From assembly GCF_000717335.1 (NCBI RefSeq), contig NZ_JNYZ01000050.1:6835-70834 (forward strand): a stretch of DNA of 64,000 nucleotides, given 5' to 3'. This document shows positions 50,312-58,310 of this stretch, one piece after another; positions within the stretch are counted from its first letter, which is position 1, and every line of letters starts with the position of its first letter. The translations under genes were made by a program, and so were the position numbers. The notes below the pieces were generated by a model that did not search any database, was not told the origin of the DNA, and saw nothing but the letters and a program-made list of their open reading frames with translations. Origin of the DNA: Amycolatopsis jejuensis (GTDB lineage: Bacteria; Actinomycetota; Actinomycetes; Mycobacteriales; Pseudonocardiaceae).

Positions 50312-51348
50312 TCCACCAGGTCGACGCCGCCGAGCAGCTCCGCGGCGAGCTCCTCCACCGGCCAGCACACCAGCTTCCCGTGCCGGGCGAGCAGCAGCCC
50401 GACGGCGCGGATGCGGTACAGGTCGGCGACGTCGAGCCACGCGTACAGCAGGATCTGCCACAGCCAGCGTCCGGCCCGCGCCGGATCGCCGACGGTGAGC
50501 ACGGTCTTCACGTCCACGAGGGTCGCGGTGGCGAGGCCGGGCGGGCCCAGCAGCACGTCGCCGTCCGCCCAGCCGGGGACGATGCTCGGCCCGGCGATCC
50601 CGAGCGGGCCGCCTTCCGGCGGTGCACCGGCGAGCCGGCGCAGTTCCCAGAGCGCACCGCGCTCGTGCAAGCATTTCGCGAGTTCGACGAGTTCGGCGAC
50701 CTGGTCGTCGCCGGGCAGGGCGCGCAGGTCCGGCACCGTCCCGCCACCGTCGACCACCCGCGCCAGCCGCGGGTCGATGCGGCCGGAACGGTAGATGTCC
50801 TCGCAGGCGGACAGCACCCAGCCGGTACGCGCGAGCCCGGCCTCCGCGCCCGGTTCCCCGAGCACGCCGGGTGGGGCGTAGCGCTCCTGGTAGCGGCGGG
50901 CGCGCTCCAGCAGGTCACCCCACAGCTCCGGCGCGCCCGGGACCGGTTCGAGGTCGGGCAGGCCGTCGCCGAGGTCGAGCCAGGTCGTCGCGGCGGGGCG
51001 GATGCCGAGCGCGCGAGCCTGGTACTCCTTCGGCAGGTCGGCGTGTGTCGGGTACCTCGCCGCCTGCGCGTGCGCCCACCCGCCGCTGACCCACTGCGCG
51101 CGGACCATGCCGAGCAGGGCGTAGTACGGCGGCGCGGCCTGTACGAGGTCGGCGATCCGCTGTCCGAACGCGCCGCCGATCTCGGCCCAGTGCTGACGCG
51201 GCGGGCGGGCGAGCGCCGGCCGGACCGGCCGTACCCCGCTTGCCGCGTCCTCCACCCGGCGCGCGGCCGCGGCGGTACCGGTGAAGACCCGCGCACACCA
51301 GCGCGCGAGTTTCCCGGCCGGGTCGGCGAGCTCCGAGGTCAGCGACAC
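50236..51348 (-). CDS. putative PD-(D/E)XK nuclease-like protein
   Basis: A 370-aa protein without an obvious named family. The C-terminal third has the order of a PD-(D/E)XK fold: WADGDVLLG (Asp near residue 257), LVDVKTVLTVG (D-x-K near 276), and WQILLYAWLDVADLYRIRAVGLLLARHGKLVCW with the Q-x3-Y motif of RecB-type nucleases. The N-terminal two thirds are Pro/Arg-rich and helical. GTG start with GGCAGG; it overlaps the alpha/beta hydrolase stop, so the two are one unit. Confidence 0.7.
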   Translation of the reverse strand: MSLTSELADPAGKLARWCARVFTGTAAAARRVEDAASGVRPVRPALARPPRQHWAEIGGAFGQRIADLVQAAPPYYALLGMVRAQWVSGGWAHAQAARYPTHADLPKEYQARALGIRPAATTWLDLGDGLPDLEPVPGAPELWGDLLERARRYQERYAPPGVLGEPGAEAGLARTGWVLSACEDIYRSGRIDPRLARVVDGGGTVPDLRALPGDDQVAELVELAKCLHERGALWELRRLAGAPPEGGPLGIAGPSIVPGWADGDVLLGPPGLATATLVDVKTVLTVGDPARAGRWLWQILLYAWLDVADLYRIRAVGLLLARHGKLVCWPVEELAAELLGGVDLVDHRRDEFRDLARGLLDSVGLTLADG

Positions 51349-52166
51349 CCTGCCAGTATGTCCCGGGACAGGAACGGCAGCAGCAGATCCAGCAGTTCCT
51401 CCGGCCGGTCGAGCGGGATCAGGTGGCCGCAGTCCGGGATGACGTGCCCGGTGAGGTCGTCGGCGATCGGGCGCAGCTGCCGCTCCAGCGCATCGCCGAC
51501 CGGGTGCGCGCCGATCGCCATCGCCGGGACACTCAGCCGCTTCTGCGCGGCTTCGGCGATCTGCCGGGCGCTTTCCGGCAGTGCGCGGTAGTAGGCGAAA
51601 GCGCGGCGGAGCGCGTCCGGGCCGGTGTATGCGTCGGCGAAAGCCCTTTGTACCGCAGGCGAAATGCCGCGGCCGTGCGTGCCTTGGTCGATGAACCAGC
51701 CGACGTACTCCGCCTCGTGTCCACTGAGGACAGTCTCGGCCAGCCCGGGTTGCGCATGGAACCCGAACCACCACGGCGGGCCACCGGCGAGGAACTCCTC
51801 CGCGCCGGGCAGCCGTCCGGCCAGCGATTCCATCAGGACGATGCGGCGTACCCGCTCCGGCTTCGTCAAGGCGAACAGCAACGCCCCCGGCACGGCGAGA
51901 TCGATCGCGGCCACCGCGGCGGTGGGTTCGCCGAGCGCGTCGAGCAGCGTGTCGATGTCGTCGGCGACTGCCTGTGCGTGTGATGCGCCTTCCGGACGGC
52001 TGCTCGCGCCCAGCCCGCGCAGGTCCGGCGCGATCACCCGGTAATGCTCGGCGAGCGGTGGGACGACCTCGCTCCAGAGCTGCCAGGTATGCGGGAACCC
52101 GTGCAGCAGTACCAGCGCCGGTCCGGTTCCTGCGACGGTCGCGTTGAGCCCGTTGACCTCGACCAT
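51339..52166 (-). CDS. alpha/beta hydrolase with altered nucleophile elbow
   Basis: A 275-aa alpha/beta hydrolase of the epoxide hydrolase/haloalkane dehalogenase group. LLHGFPHTWQLW, APDLRGLGASSRPEG and IPDCGHLIPLDRPEELLDLLLPFL with the catalytic His are standard. The elbow normally reading GHDWGG is AAIDLAVPG, keeping the Asp nucleophile position but losing the flanking Gly/His. Activity may be altered or lost. Divergent from an HxlR regulator across repeated GTTACC boxes. Confidence 0.86.
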   Translation of the reverse strand: MVEVNGLNATVAGTGPALVLLHGFPHTWQLWSEVVPPLAEHYRVIAPDLRGLGASSRPEGASHAQAVADDIDTLLDALGEPTAAVAAIDLAVPGALLFALTKPERVRRIVLMESLAGRLPGAEEFLAGGPPWWFGFHAQPGLAETVLSGHEAEYVGWFIDQGTHGRGISPAVQRAFADAYTGPDALRRAFAYYRALPESARQIAEAAQKRLSVPAMAIGAHPVGDALERQLRPIADDLTGHVIPDCGHLIPLDRPEELLDLLLPFLSRDILAGCR

Positions 52167-52180
52167 TCGCCCCTCCCGTG

Positions 52181-52213
52181 GTTACCATTGGTTACCAGGA
52201 CACGGTAGGTAAC
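52181..52213. promoter_or_regulatory. GTTACC/GGTAAC operator cluster
   Basis: GTTACC occurs at 52181-52186 and 52191-52196 (10-bp spacing) and its complement GGTAAC at 52208-52213, within the 97-bp divergent gap of the hydrolase and HxlR genes. Helical-phase spacing and inversion suggest the HxlR binding site. Confidence 0.55.
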
Positions 52214-52263
52214 TCTCATCGTGCCGCCAAGAAGGCACTTTCCCGACAGGTGGTGAGCCCGAG

Positions 52264-52644
52264 GTGACCCCCTCCGCCCGCGGCGATCTCTTCGACCCGG
52301 CCTGCCCCACGCGGCGGCTGCTCGACCGGATCGGCACGAAATGGACGTCGATGACGGTGAAGGTCCTCGCCGAGGCCACCCCGGGGGAAGTCCGGTTCGC
52401 CGACCTCCGGCGGCGCGTGCCGGGCGTGTCGCAGAAGATGCTGTCGGTGACGCTGCACAGCCTGGTCCGCGACGGGCTGGTCGCGCGGCGGGTCGAGGCG
52501 TCGGTGCCGCCGCGGGTGCACTACCGGCTGACTCCGCTGGGCGCGTCGCTCGAAGGCGCGCTGGCCGCGCTGCGGAGGTGGGCCGAAGAGCACATGGCCG
52601 AGGTGGACCACGCGAACCAGATCGCGGACAGCGCTGCCCCCTGA
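52264..52644 (+). CDS. HxlR family regulator
   Basis: A 126-aa winged-helix regulator. DPACPTRRLLDRIGTKWTSM is the N-terminal HxlR pattern with its single Cys, followed by RFADLRRRVPGVSQKMLSVTLHSLVRDGLV and the wing HYRLTPLG. GTG start with CCGAGG upstream. It probably represses the divergent alpha/beta hydrolase and senses an electrophile through the Cys (inference). Confidence 0.93.
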   Translation: MTPSARGDLFDPACPTRRLLDRIGTKWTSMTVKVLAEATPGEVRFADLRRRVPGVSQKMLSVTLHSLVRDGLVARRVEASVPPRVHYRLTPLGASLEGALAALRRWAEEHMAEVDHANQIADSAAP

Positions 52645-52748
52645 CCCCGCCCTCCGGCCGGATGCCGTCCCTTCTCGGTACCCTCGTTGTCTCAGGGGTG
52701 AACACGAGATGGCCACCAGGCGAACTGGACCGGCCGGGGAGGGGCGGC

Positions 52749-53708
52749 ATGCCGAGTACGGCCGGCGGTTCGGGCAGCGGAACGTACGACGCGATCACGG
52801 CCTTCGGCGTGGCGATGCCCGGCTGGGTGCAGGCGCTGATGCTGGCATACACGTCGTACGGGCTGGTTCTCGTGGTCCCGCTGTTCGCGTGGCTGTGGTG
52901 GCGCGCGCGTCCGGGCGGCCCGGAACGGATGGCCGCCGCCTTGCTGGTCCCGATCGGCACGGTGCTGGCGTACGGGCTGAGCGAGCTGGTGAAGGCCTTC
53001 GTGCACGAACAACGCCCGTGCCGCGGCCTGCCCGTCACGGCCATCGTGGGCAAATGCCCGCCCCCGGGTGACTGGTCCTTCCCGAGCAATCACTCGACGA
53101 TCGCCGCCGCAGCCGCACTGGGCGCCGCGTTCGCCTGGCGCCGGGGCGCGCCGTGGCTGGCAGTTTTCGCCGCGCTGATGGGCTTTTCGCGAGTTTTCGT
53201 CGGCGCACACTACCCGCACGACGTCCTCATCGGCCTCGCCCTCGGCGCCGGAATCGCCTGCCTGCTACAGCTTTACGCCCTCTCCCCCGCGACGACCATC
53301 GTGCGCTCCCTCGCCGGACGGGTCCCGTTCGGCCTGCTGGGCGCCCCCGCCCCGCGCGGCGAGCAGCCGACCGTCCTGCTGGCCCAGCGCCGCCCCGGAG
53401 AACCCCACCCGCGCCGGATTGCCGCCACGTCCACCGCCCGGCCATCTCCCGCCCCACACAGCCGCTCGACGCCTGCCGCTCGCATCTCTGGCACTGGAAC
53501 GTCTTCCCCACCACCGTCTTCCCCACCGCTGCCAGGCCCGCCCGGCCCAGCACCGGCCCGCCCTTCCGGAACGCCCGCCACCCGCCCGGCGAACTCGGCG
53601 TCGACGCGTCCGGCTGCGGTACGCCGCGCCGCACCGCAGCCAGCCCGGTCGGCTCCACGCCCGCCCACCAGGCAAGCCCTGCCTCGGCAAGCACCGCCGA
53701 GCCACTGA
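52749..53708 (+). CDS. PAP2 family phosphatase with disordered tail
   Basis: A 319-aa membrane phosphatase. The three PAP2 motifs are visible: KAFVHEQRP (about residue 82), FPSNHST (about 116), and SRVFVGAHYPHDV (about 147). Five or six membrane segments surround them. It would act on undecaprenyl pyrophosphate or phosphatidic acid. Residues about 200-319 are Pro/Ala/Ser/Thr-rich without structure and run toward a minisatellite, so the C-terminal end may be recent extension. Start ATG at 52749 with GGGG upstream. Confidence 0.87.
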   Translation: MPSTAGGSGSGTYDAITAFGVAMPGWVQALMLAYTSYGLVLVVPLFAWLWWRARPGGPERMAAALLVPIGTVLAYGLSELVKAFVHEQRPCRGLPVTAIVGKCPPPGDWSFPSNHSTIAAAAALGAAFAWRRGAPWLAVFAALMGFSRVFVGAHYPHDVLIGLALGAGIACLLQLYALSPATTIVRSLAGRVPFGLLGAPAPRGEQPTVLLAQRRPGEPHPRRIAATSTARPSPAPHSRSTPAARISGTGTSSPPPSSPPLPGPPGPAPARPSGTPATRPANSASTRPAAVRRAAPQPARSAPRPPTRQALPRQAPPSH

Positions 53709-54160
53709 CCGGCGGGTTCCGATCCGGCCGGACGCACCGAATCCACAGCCGACGCCGGGCAGGGCTCGCATCAGCCGCCCCGCCCGGCAGCGCCGCCGAT
53801 CTGCCCAGCCCACCAACCCACGCCGGGCAGAACCCGCATCAACCACTCACACCCGCGCGCCCCGCCGATCCGCCCCACCAAGCGACAACCGGCCCGGGCA
53901 GAACCTGCATCAACCATTCATACCCGCGCGCCCCGCCGATCCGCCCCACCAAGCGACAACCGGCCCCGGGCAGAACCCGCATCAACCACTCACACCCGCT
54001 GCCCCACCCGGACCCGAAACGACGAGCGGTCCCTGGCCAGACTTGGATCAGCCCCGCGCCGGTGCGCCCCGCCGATCTGCCCGGCACCGGCCCGTACCCC
54101 GGTTGTGCCTGGCTGCTCACCGGGCGATACCACCAGGTCCGTGATCGGGTCACCCGCCCG
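53709..54160. repeat. convergent spacer with ~71-bp minisatellite
   Basis: Units begin GGGCAGAACCC/TGCATCAACC at 53825, 53896 and 53968 (71- and 72-bp spacing). Degenerate relatives run from about 53745 to 54095. The period is not a multiple of three, and frames through it on either strand look non-coding. No gene is supported between the PAP2 and repeat-protein genes. Confidence 0.88.
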
Positions 54161-55144
54161 TCAACGGCGGCGGCTCAGGATCACGCGCGCGTTCTGGGCG
54201 GCCTGGGCAAAGCCACGCTCCTCCGCCCGGCGCAACGCCGCCAGCGCGCCGTCGACGTCACCTTGCAGGTACAGGTACAGGCCCACGTTGTTGGCGCCTT
54301 GCGCGTCACCGCGGTCGTCGGCCCGCCGGTACGCGGCCAGGGCGCCCTCGTCGTCCCCTTGCTGCTGGAGCAGGATGCCGAGCAGGGCGGAACCGTGGCC
54401 GTCGCCGCGCTCGTCCGCCCGGCGCAGCGCCGCCAGCGCGCCCTCGTCGTCTCCCTGCTGCGACAGCGTCGCACCCAGGTTGGCGGCACCCAGGCCGTCT
54501 CCGCGGGCATCGGCCCGGACGTTCGCCGCCAGCGCACCAGCCTCGTCGCCGCTCAACGCCAGCAATCGACCCCGGTCGGCGGCTCCGCGAGCGTGACCCC
54601 GATCGTCGGCCCGCCCGTACGCAGCCATGGCGCCGTCGCGGTCGCCGACCGCTTCCAGCAGCATTCCCAGAGTGCGCGCGGCATCTCCGTCGCCCGCCTC
54701 GTCGGCCCGCCGAAACGCAGCGAGTACGCCTTCCTTGTCCTTCGATTTCTTCACCAACGCGCGCACGGCACCATAGGCCGAGTCCACACCGCGCTCGTCC
54801 GCTCGCAGGAAGGCAGCCAGTGCGCCGGCTTCGTCGCCGCGCTGCCAGAGCGCATTGCCCAGATTTTTGGCCCCCATGCCATCGCCACGCTCGTCGGCCC
54901 GCCGGTAGGCAGCCAGCTCGCCCTCCCGGTCGCCGCGCCGCCCGAGCAGCACGCCCAGATCGTTGGCGGCGCCTGCGTCGCCCCGCTCGTCGGCCTCCCG
55001 GAACCCGGCGAGCGCCGCTTCCTCGACGCCCGGGCGCTGGAGCATCTCCTCGACGTCCTGCTGACGCGGGTGAAGACGGCTCGGCACCCCCCGCCGCGTC
55101 CCGAACAACCGCCGCCACCAGCCGCCGAACCCTCCTGCGCTCAT
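54161..55144 (-). CDS. Sel1/TPR-like repeat protein, nine 32-residue repeats
   Basis: A 327-aa protein. From about residue 38 it contains nine consecutive repeats of close to 32 residues with consensus EGALAAxRRADERGDxxGAxxLGxxLxxxGD. The helix-turn-helix pattern is that of Sel1/TPR solenoids, which bind other proteins. There is no signal peptide or enzyme domain. ATG at 55144 has no clear ribosome site; an upstream start around 55393 would add a Cys-containing segment (CGICPGECGF) of doubtful reality. Confidence 0.8.
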   Translation of the reverse strand: MSAGGFGGWWRRLFGTRRGVPSRLHPRQQDVEEMLQRPGVEEAALAGFREADERGDAGAANDLGVLLGRRGDREGELAAYRRADERGDGMGAKNLGNALWQRGDEAGALAAFLRADERGVDSAYGAVRALVKKSKDKEGVLAAFRRADEAGDGDAARTLGMLLEAVGDRDGAMAAYGRADDRGHARGAADRGRLLALSGDEAGALAANVRADARGDGLGAANLGATLSQQGDDEGALAALRRADERGDGHGSALLGILLQQQGDDEGALAAYRRADDRGDAQGANNVGLYLYLQGDVDGALAALRRAEERGFAQAAQNARVILSRRR

Positions 55145-55400
55145 CTGGCCAGCACACCACATCCGTGCCGGGACCAGTCCCACCGCCGCCAGCAGGTCGA
55201 CGAACCCGCACTCGCCCGGGCAAATACCGCAAGCGGCGACACATCCCACCCCGGCTCCGCTTCGCCCGCTCAGCGTCACGGTCCCTTTCAGGACGGAAAC
55301 CACCGAACGGCGCGGAACCCCCAGCGGCTCGTGAATCCGAGCATCGACCGGCTGGCCGACTTCTCCCGGCGACGCCACTACCAGCGGGAACACCCGAAGG
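55145..55400. other. spacer between repeat protein and phoU
   Basis: A 256-bp stretch open on the minus strand as an extension of the repeat-protein frame. Nothing else is recognisable; it may hold that gene's promoter or its true N-terminus. Confidence 0.4.
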
Positions 55401-56045
55401 TCAGCCGGGCAGGTCGCCCGTCGCGGCGAATTCCAGGCGTTTCGCGACCGAGACCGCCTGGTCGGCGAAGCGTTCGTAAAACCGGGTAAGCAGCGTCAAC
55501 GCCACCGCGGTCTGCTGGCCGCGGTCCCATTCGGGAGCGGTGATCGTGGCCATGACTCGGGCATGCAGGGCGTCGACGGTCTCGTCGGCACGGCTCAGTT
55601 CTGCGTAACCGCCGCGGGCTTCGCCGTGGACGAGATCGGCCAGGCGGTCCGCCATCCGCGACGTGACTTCACCCAATTCCGTGAACAGCGGCTCCAGATC
55701 GGCGGGCACCGTCGGCTCGGGGTGCCCGCGCCGGGCCGCACCCGCGACGTGCGCGGCGAGGTCGCCCATCCGCTCGAGTTTCTCCGCGCAGTAGACCGCG
55801 GCGAGCACCCCGCGCAGGTCCCCCGCGACCGGTGCCTGCAGGGCGAGCAGCGAATATGCCTCGTCCTCGCAGGCGGAGCGCTGGGCGTCGAGGTCGGCGT
55901 CGCCGCTGATGACCTGCTCGGCGAGGGGAAGGTCGACCGTCAGCAGGGCCTGGGTGGCCCGCCGCATCGCCTCGGCAGCTGTCTCGGCCATAGCCGCCAG
56001 ACGCCCGTCGAGACGTTTCAGGTCGTCCTGGAAGCCTTCGCGCAT
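55401..56045 (-). CDS. phoU: PhoU phosphate uptake regulator
   Basis: A 214-aa PhoU with two helical bundle halves. MREGFQDDLKRLDGRLAAMAETAAEAMRRATQALL opens the first, and CAEKLERMGDLAAHVA and YERFADQAVSVAKRL are the paired metal-binding E/D signatures. It negatively modulates the Pst transporter and the PhoR/PhoP system. No pst or phoR genes are adjacent, so it is likely an additional copy. It lies 11 bp after a small Cys/His-rich gene. Confidence 0.93.
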   Translation of the reverse strand: MREGFQDDLKRLDGRLAAMAETAAEAMRRATQALLTVDLPLAEQVISGDADLDAQRSACEDEAYSLLALQAPVAGDLRGVLAAVYCAEKLERMGDLAAHVAGAARRGHPEPTVPADLEPLFTELGEVTSRMADRLADLVHGEARGGYAELSRADETVDALHARVMATITAPEWDRGQQTAVALTLLTRFYERFADQAVSVAKRLEFAATGDLPG

Positions 56046-56056
56046 GTCGGCCGACT

Positions 56057-56389
56057 CTACCTGCGGGCGCCGGACCATCCGGCGTCGGCCGGGAAGAGCG
56101 GCTCGGCGAGGTCGAAGCTGTGGCTGCCCTCGTGCCCGCCGAGGACCCGGCAGGCAGCGCCTTCGTCGGACTGCGCCCCGCAGGCGGCCCGCGCCTCCAG
56201 CACCCGGCGGCCGGGCCACCACCGCAACCACATCCCCCCGGCGACGGGGGCCGCATGCTCATGGCCGTGTCCGGCCTCGAGCTCGCAGAACAGCTCGGAC
56301 TCCATCCCGCGAACCGCCACGGTCCGCAGGACCGACCGCTCCCGCCCGGACAGCTCCACCGGCTCGCGACACAGCGCACCATCGGCCAT
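56057..56389 (-). CDS. small Cys/His-rich protein next to phoU
   Basis: A 110-aa protein of unknown family. It has repeated Cys-then-His motifs: CREP near the start, FCELEAGHGHEHA in the middle, and CRVLGGHEGSHSFDLAEPLF near the end. The last two are clearly related C-x5-7-GHxGxH-type elements that could bind zinc. No ribosome site precedes the ATG at 56389; longer starts up to 56533 are open. It is probably co-transcribed with phoU. Confidence 0.6.
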   Translation of the reverse strand: MADGALCREPVELSGRERSVLRTVAVRGMESELFCELEAGHGHEHAAPVAGGMWLRWWPGRRVLEARAACGAQSDEGAACRVLGGHEGSHSFDLAEPLFPADAGWSGARR

Positions 56390-57357
56390 GCGACCAGCGT
56401 AAACGTCCACCCCGAATCCCGCGCGCAGGCCCCGGCGCACGGGCGCGTCCCGTGGCGTATCCGTGATGAGCCCGTGCTCGCGGGTCACCACCGCATGCCG
56501 ATCGGCCCTTCGGACCGGCACCGTCGCCCGCACCCGGACGGGTCACCGTCCCGGCCCCTCCATACGGCAGTTCACTGCGTCCCGCGGTGGCCGGACGCTC
56601 GTCCTGGTGCGGCTCCCGTGCCCGCTGGCGGATACGGCGGCCCGACTGCCCGCGGCCGGGCTCGTTGGCGCCTGGCTGCTGTGGCGAGACCCAGTCCCGG
56701 AGTGAGGTCTGGCTGGAGTTTGCCAGGCAACCGGACTGCTGAGGACGCGCAGGCGATGGGGCCCTTTCGTGCCGTGTGGACCTGGTGCGCGGGCTGATCG
56801 GTGCACCTGCCGTTGCGGTCGCGCAGCGGAGGGGACCTGCGCTGAAGCCGCGGCCTCCGGCTGAGCCGCGGCATCCGGCTCAGGCTGGGCCGCTGCTAAT
56901 GGCGGCTGACGACTGCTGACGACTGCTGACGACTGCTGACGACTGCTGACGACTGACGGCTGCGGCTCGCCCGGCCTGCGACTGCGGCGCGGCCCGCGAC
57001 GGGGGCGCGCCCGGCGCGTCGTCGGCACACCAGGCCACCAGGGAGGTGCGTGGCGAGCATTCCCCTGCCCGACAATGCCGCCCGCTCCGCCCGCGGGGCT
57101 GCGGCTCGCGCGGCCCGCGACTGCGGCGCGGCCCGCGACGGGGCCGCGCCCGGCGCGTCGTCGGCACACCAGGCCACCAGGGAGGTGCGTGGCGAGCATT
57201 CCCGCGCCCGACAATGCTGCCCGCTCCGCCCGTACCTCCCACCCGCACCCGCCCACGGCACCGGACCGGACCGGACCACCGGACCACCGGACCAGAGCCC
57301 CGGATCAGACCGCTGGATCAGACCACCCACGTCAGTCCACAGTGGACGCAAGCAGCG
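56390..57357. repeat. gene-poor spacer with 10-bp and 139-bp tandem repeats
   Basis: A 968-bp region without a supported gene. At about 56907-56953 GACTGCTGAC-type 10-bp units repeat about five times. From 56959 a block is duplicated: copy 1 56959-57097, copy 2 from 57098 to about 57236, a 139-bp period with about ten differences. The copied block includes CATTCCC...GACAATG and GGGAGGTGCGTGG. Frames across it are Arg/Ala-rich and unlike neighbouring genes. Confidence 0.85.
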
Positions 57358-58101
57358 TCAGCGTACCCGTTCCAGCAGGGCGAACAAGTTCTCCCAATGC
57401 CGCTTCTCCCCCTCCTCGTGGTATGCCGCCGTGTCGGTCATCGTGTAGCCGTGGGAGGCGCCTTCGTATACCTCGGATCGGTATGGCACTCCTACCTCGT
57501 CCAGGGCGTGTTCCAATGTCTTGATGTGGTCCGCGTCCATCGACGGATCCTGGTCTGCGTGGCCGAAATACACCTCACCCGTGATGGCACCCACGCGGCG
57601 GTGCGGGCTGTCCGGCTCGTCCGTCGCGAGGCGGCCGCCGTGGAAGGACGCGATTGCCTTCACCCGGTCCGGCAGTGCCGTGATCACGCGCAATGCGTTC
57701 GTGCCGCCCATGCAGTACCCGGTGATCACCACCGGACCCTCGGCGACCCCCTCCTGCGCGGCCAGGTAGTCCAGGTACTTCTCCGCGTCGCGGGTGATCG
57801 CGGCGGTGTCCAGGCCCTGGATCAACGGCATCAGCGTGCCGAAGACGTCGCCGCGGCGGTCCGGGTCGGCCAGTGCGGTCAGGTCGATCTGCGGGCACCG
57901 CCCGCCGCGGTACAGCAGGTTCGGCGCCAGTACCGCGTACCCGGCGTCCGCGATCCGGTCGGCCATCTCCTCGATCCGCGGCCGCAGGCCGAACGCGTCC
58001 GGGAACAGCAGCACCCCGGGATGCGGCCCGCCGTCCGGCACGGCCAGGTATGCGTCGGCGATGCCGTCGGCGGCCGGGACGTCCACCTTTTCCTTGCGCA
58101 T
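57358..58101 (-). CDS. dienelactone hydrolase family protein
   Basis: A 247-aa hydrolase. VVITGYCMGGTNALRV has the Cys nucleophile (GxCxGG), YFGHADQDPSMD the Asp and YEGASHGYTMTD the His of the DLH triad. PGVLLFPDAFGLRPRIEEMADRIADAGY is the family N-terminus. It may hydrolyse dienelactones from ring cleavage or other lactones and esters. GGAGGA precedes the ATG. Confidence 0.93.
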   Translation of the reverse strand: MRKEKVDVPAADGIADAYLAVPDGGPHPGVLLFPDAFGLRPRIEEMADRIADAGYAVLAPNLLYRGGRCPQIDLTALADPDRRGDVFGTLMPLIQGLDTAAITRDAEKYLDYLAAQEGVAEGPVVITGYCMGGTNALRVITALPDRVKAIASFHGGRLATDEPDSPHRRVGAITGEVYFGHADQDPSMDADHIKTLEHALDEVGVPYRSEVYEGASHGYTMTDTAAYHEEGEKRHWENLFALLERVR

Positions 58102-58310
58102 CCGCTTTGTCCTCCGTCGCTCGTCATCCGTACCGGCCCAATCTATCCCCGCCCACCGACAACTTCCGCGCCCACGCGGCCGCCACCGGGAGTTCACGCC
58201 TTAATTCGAGAGGCAAATTAGTGCACTGGGCGGATTGACGACATCCGCCGCGTCCCGACAAGATCGCCCGAGGATCGCGTAGTCCCGCCCGCTGCAGAAA
58301 CGGACTGTCG

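Noticed and set aside
53153..55489. 778-codon plus-strand frame
   Set aside because: Runs through the 71-bp array and antisense to the repeat protein; composition follows the repeats and not a fold.
56880..57351. Minus-strand frames over the 139-bp duplication
   Set aside because: The two copies are read in different frames and give Arg/Ala-rich peptides with no conserved pattern.
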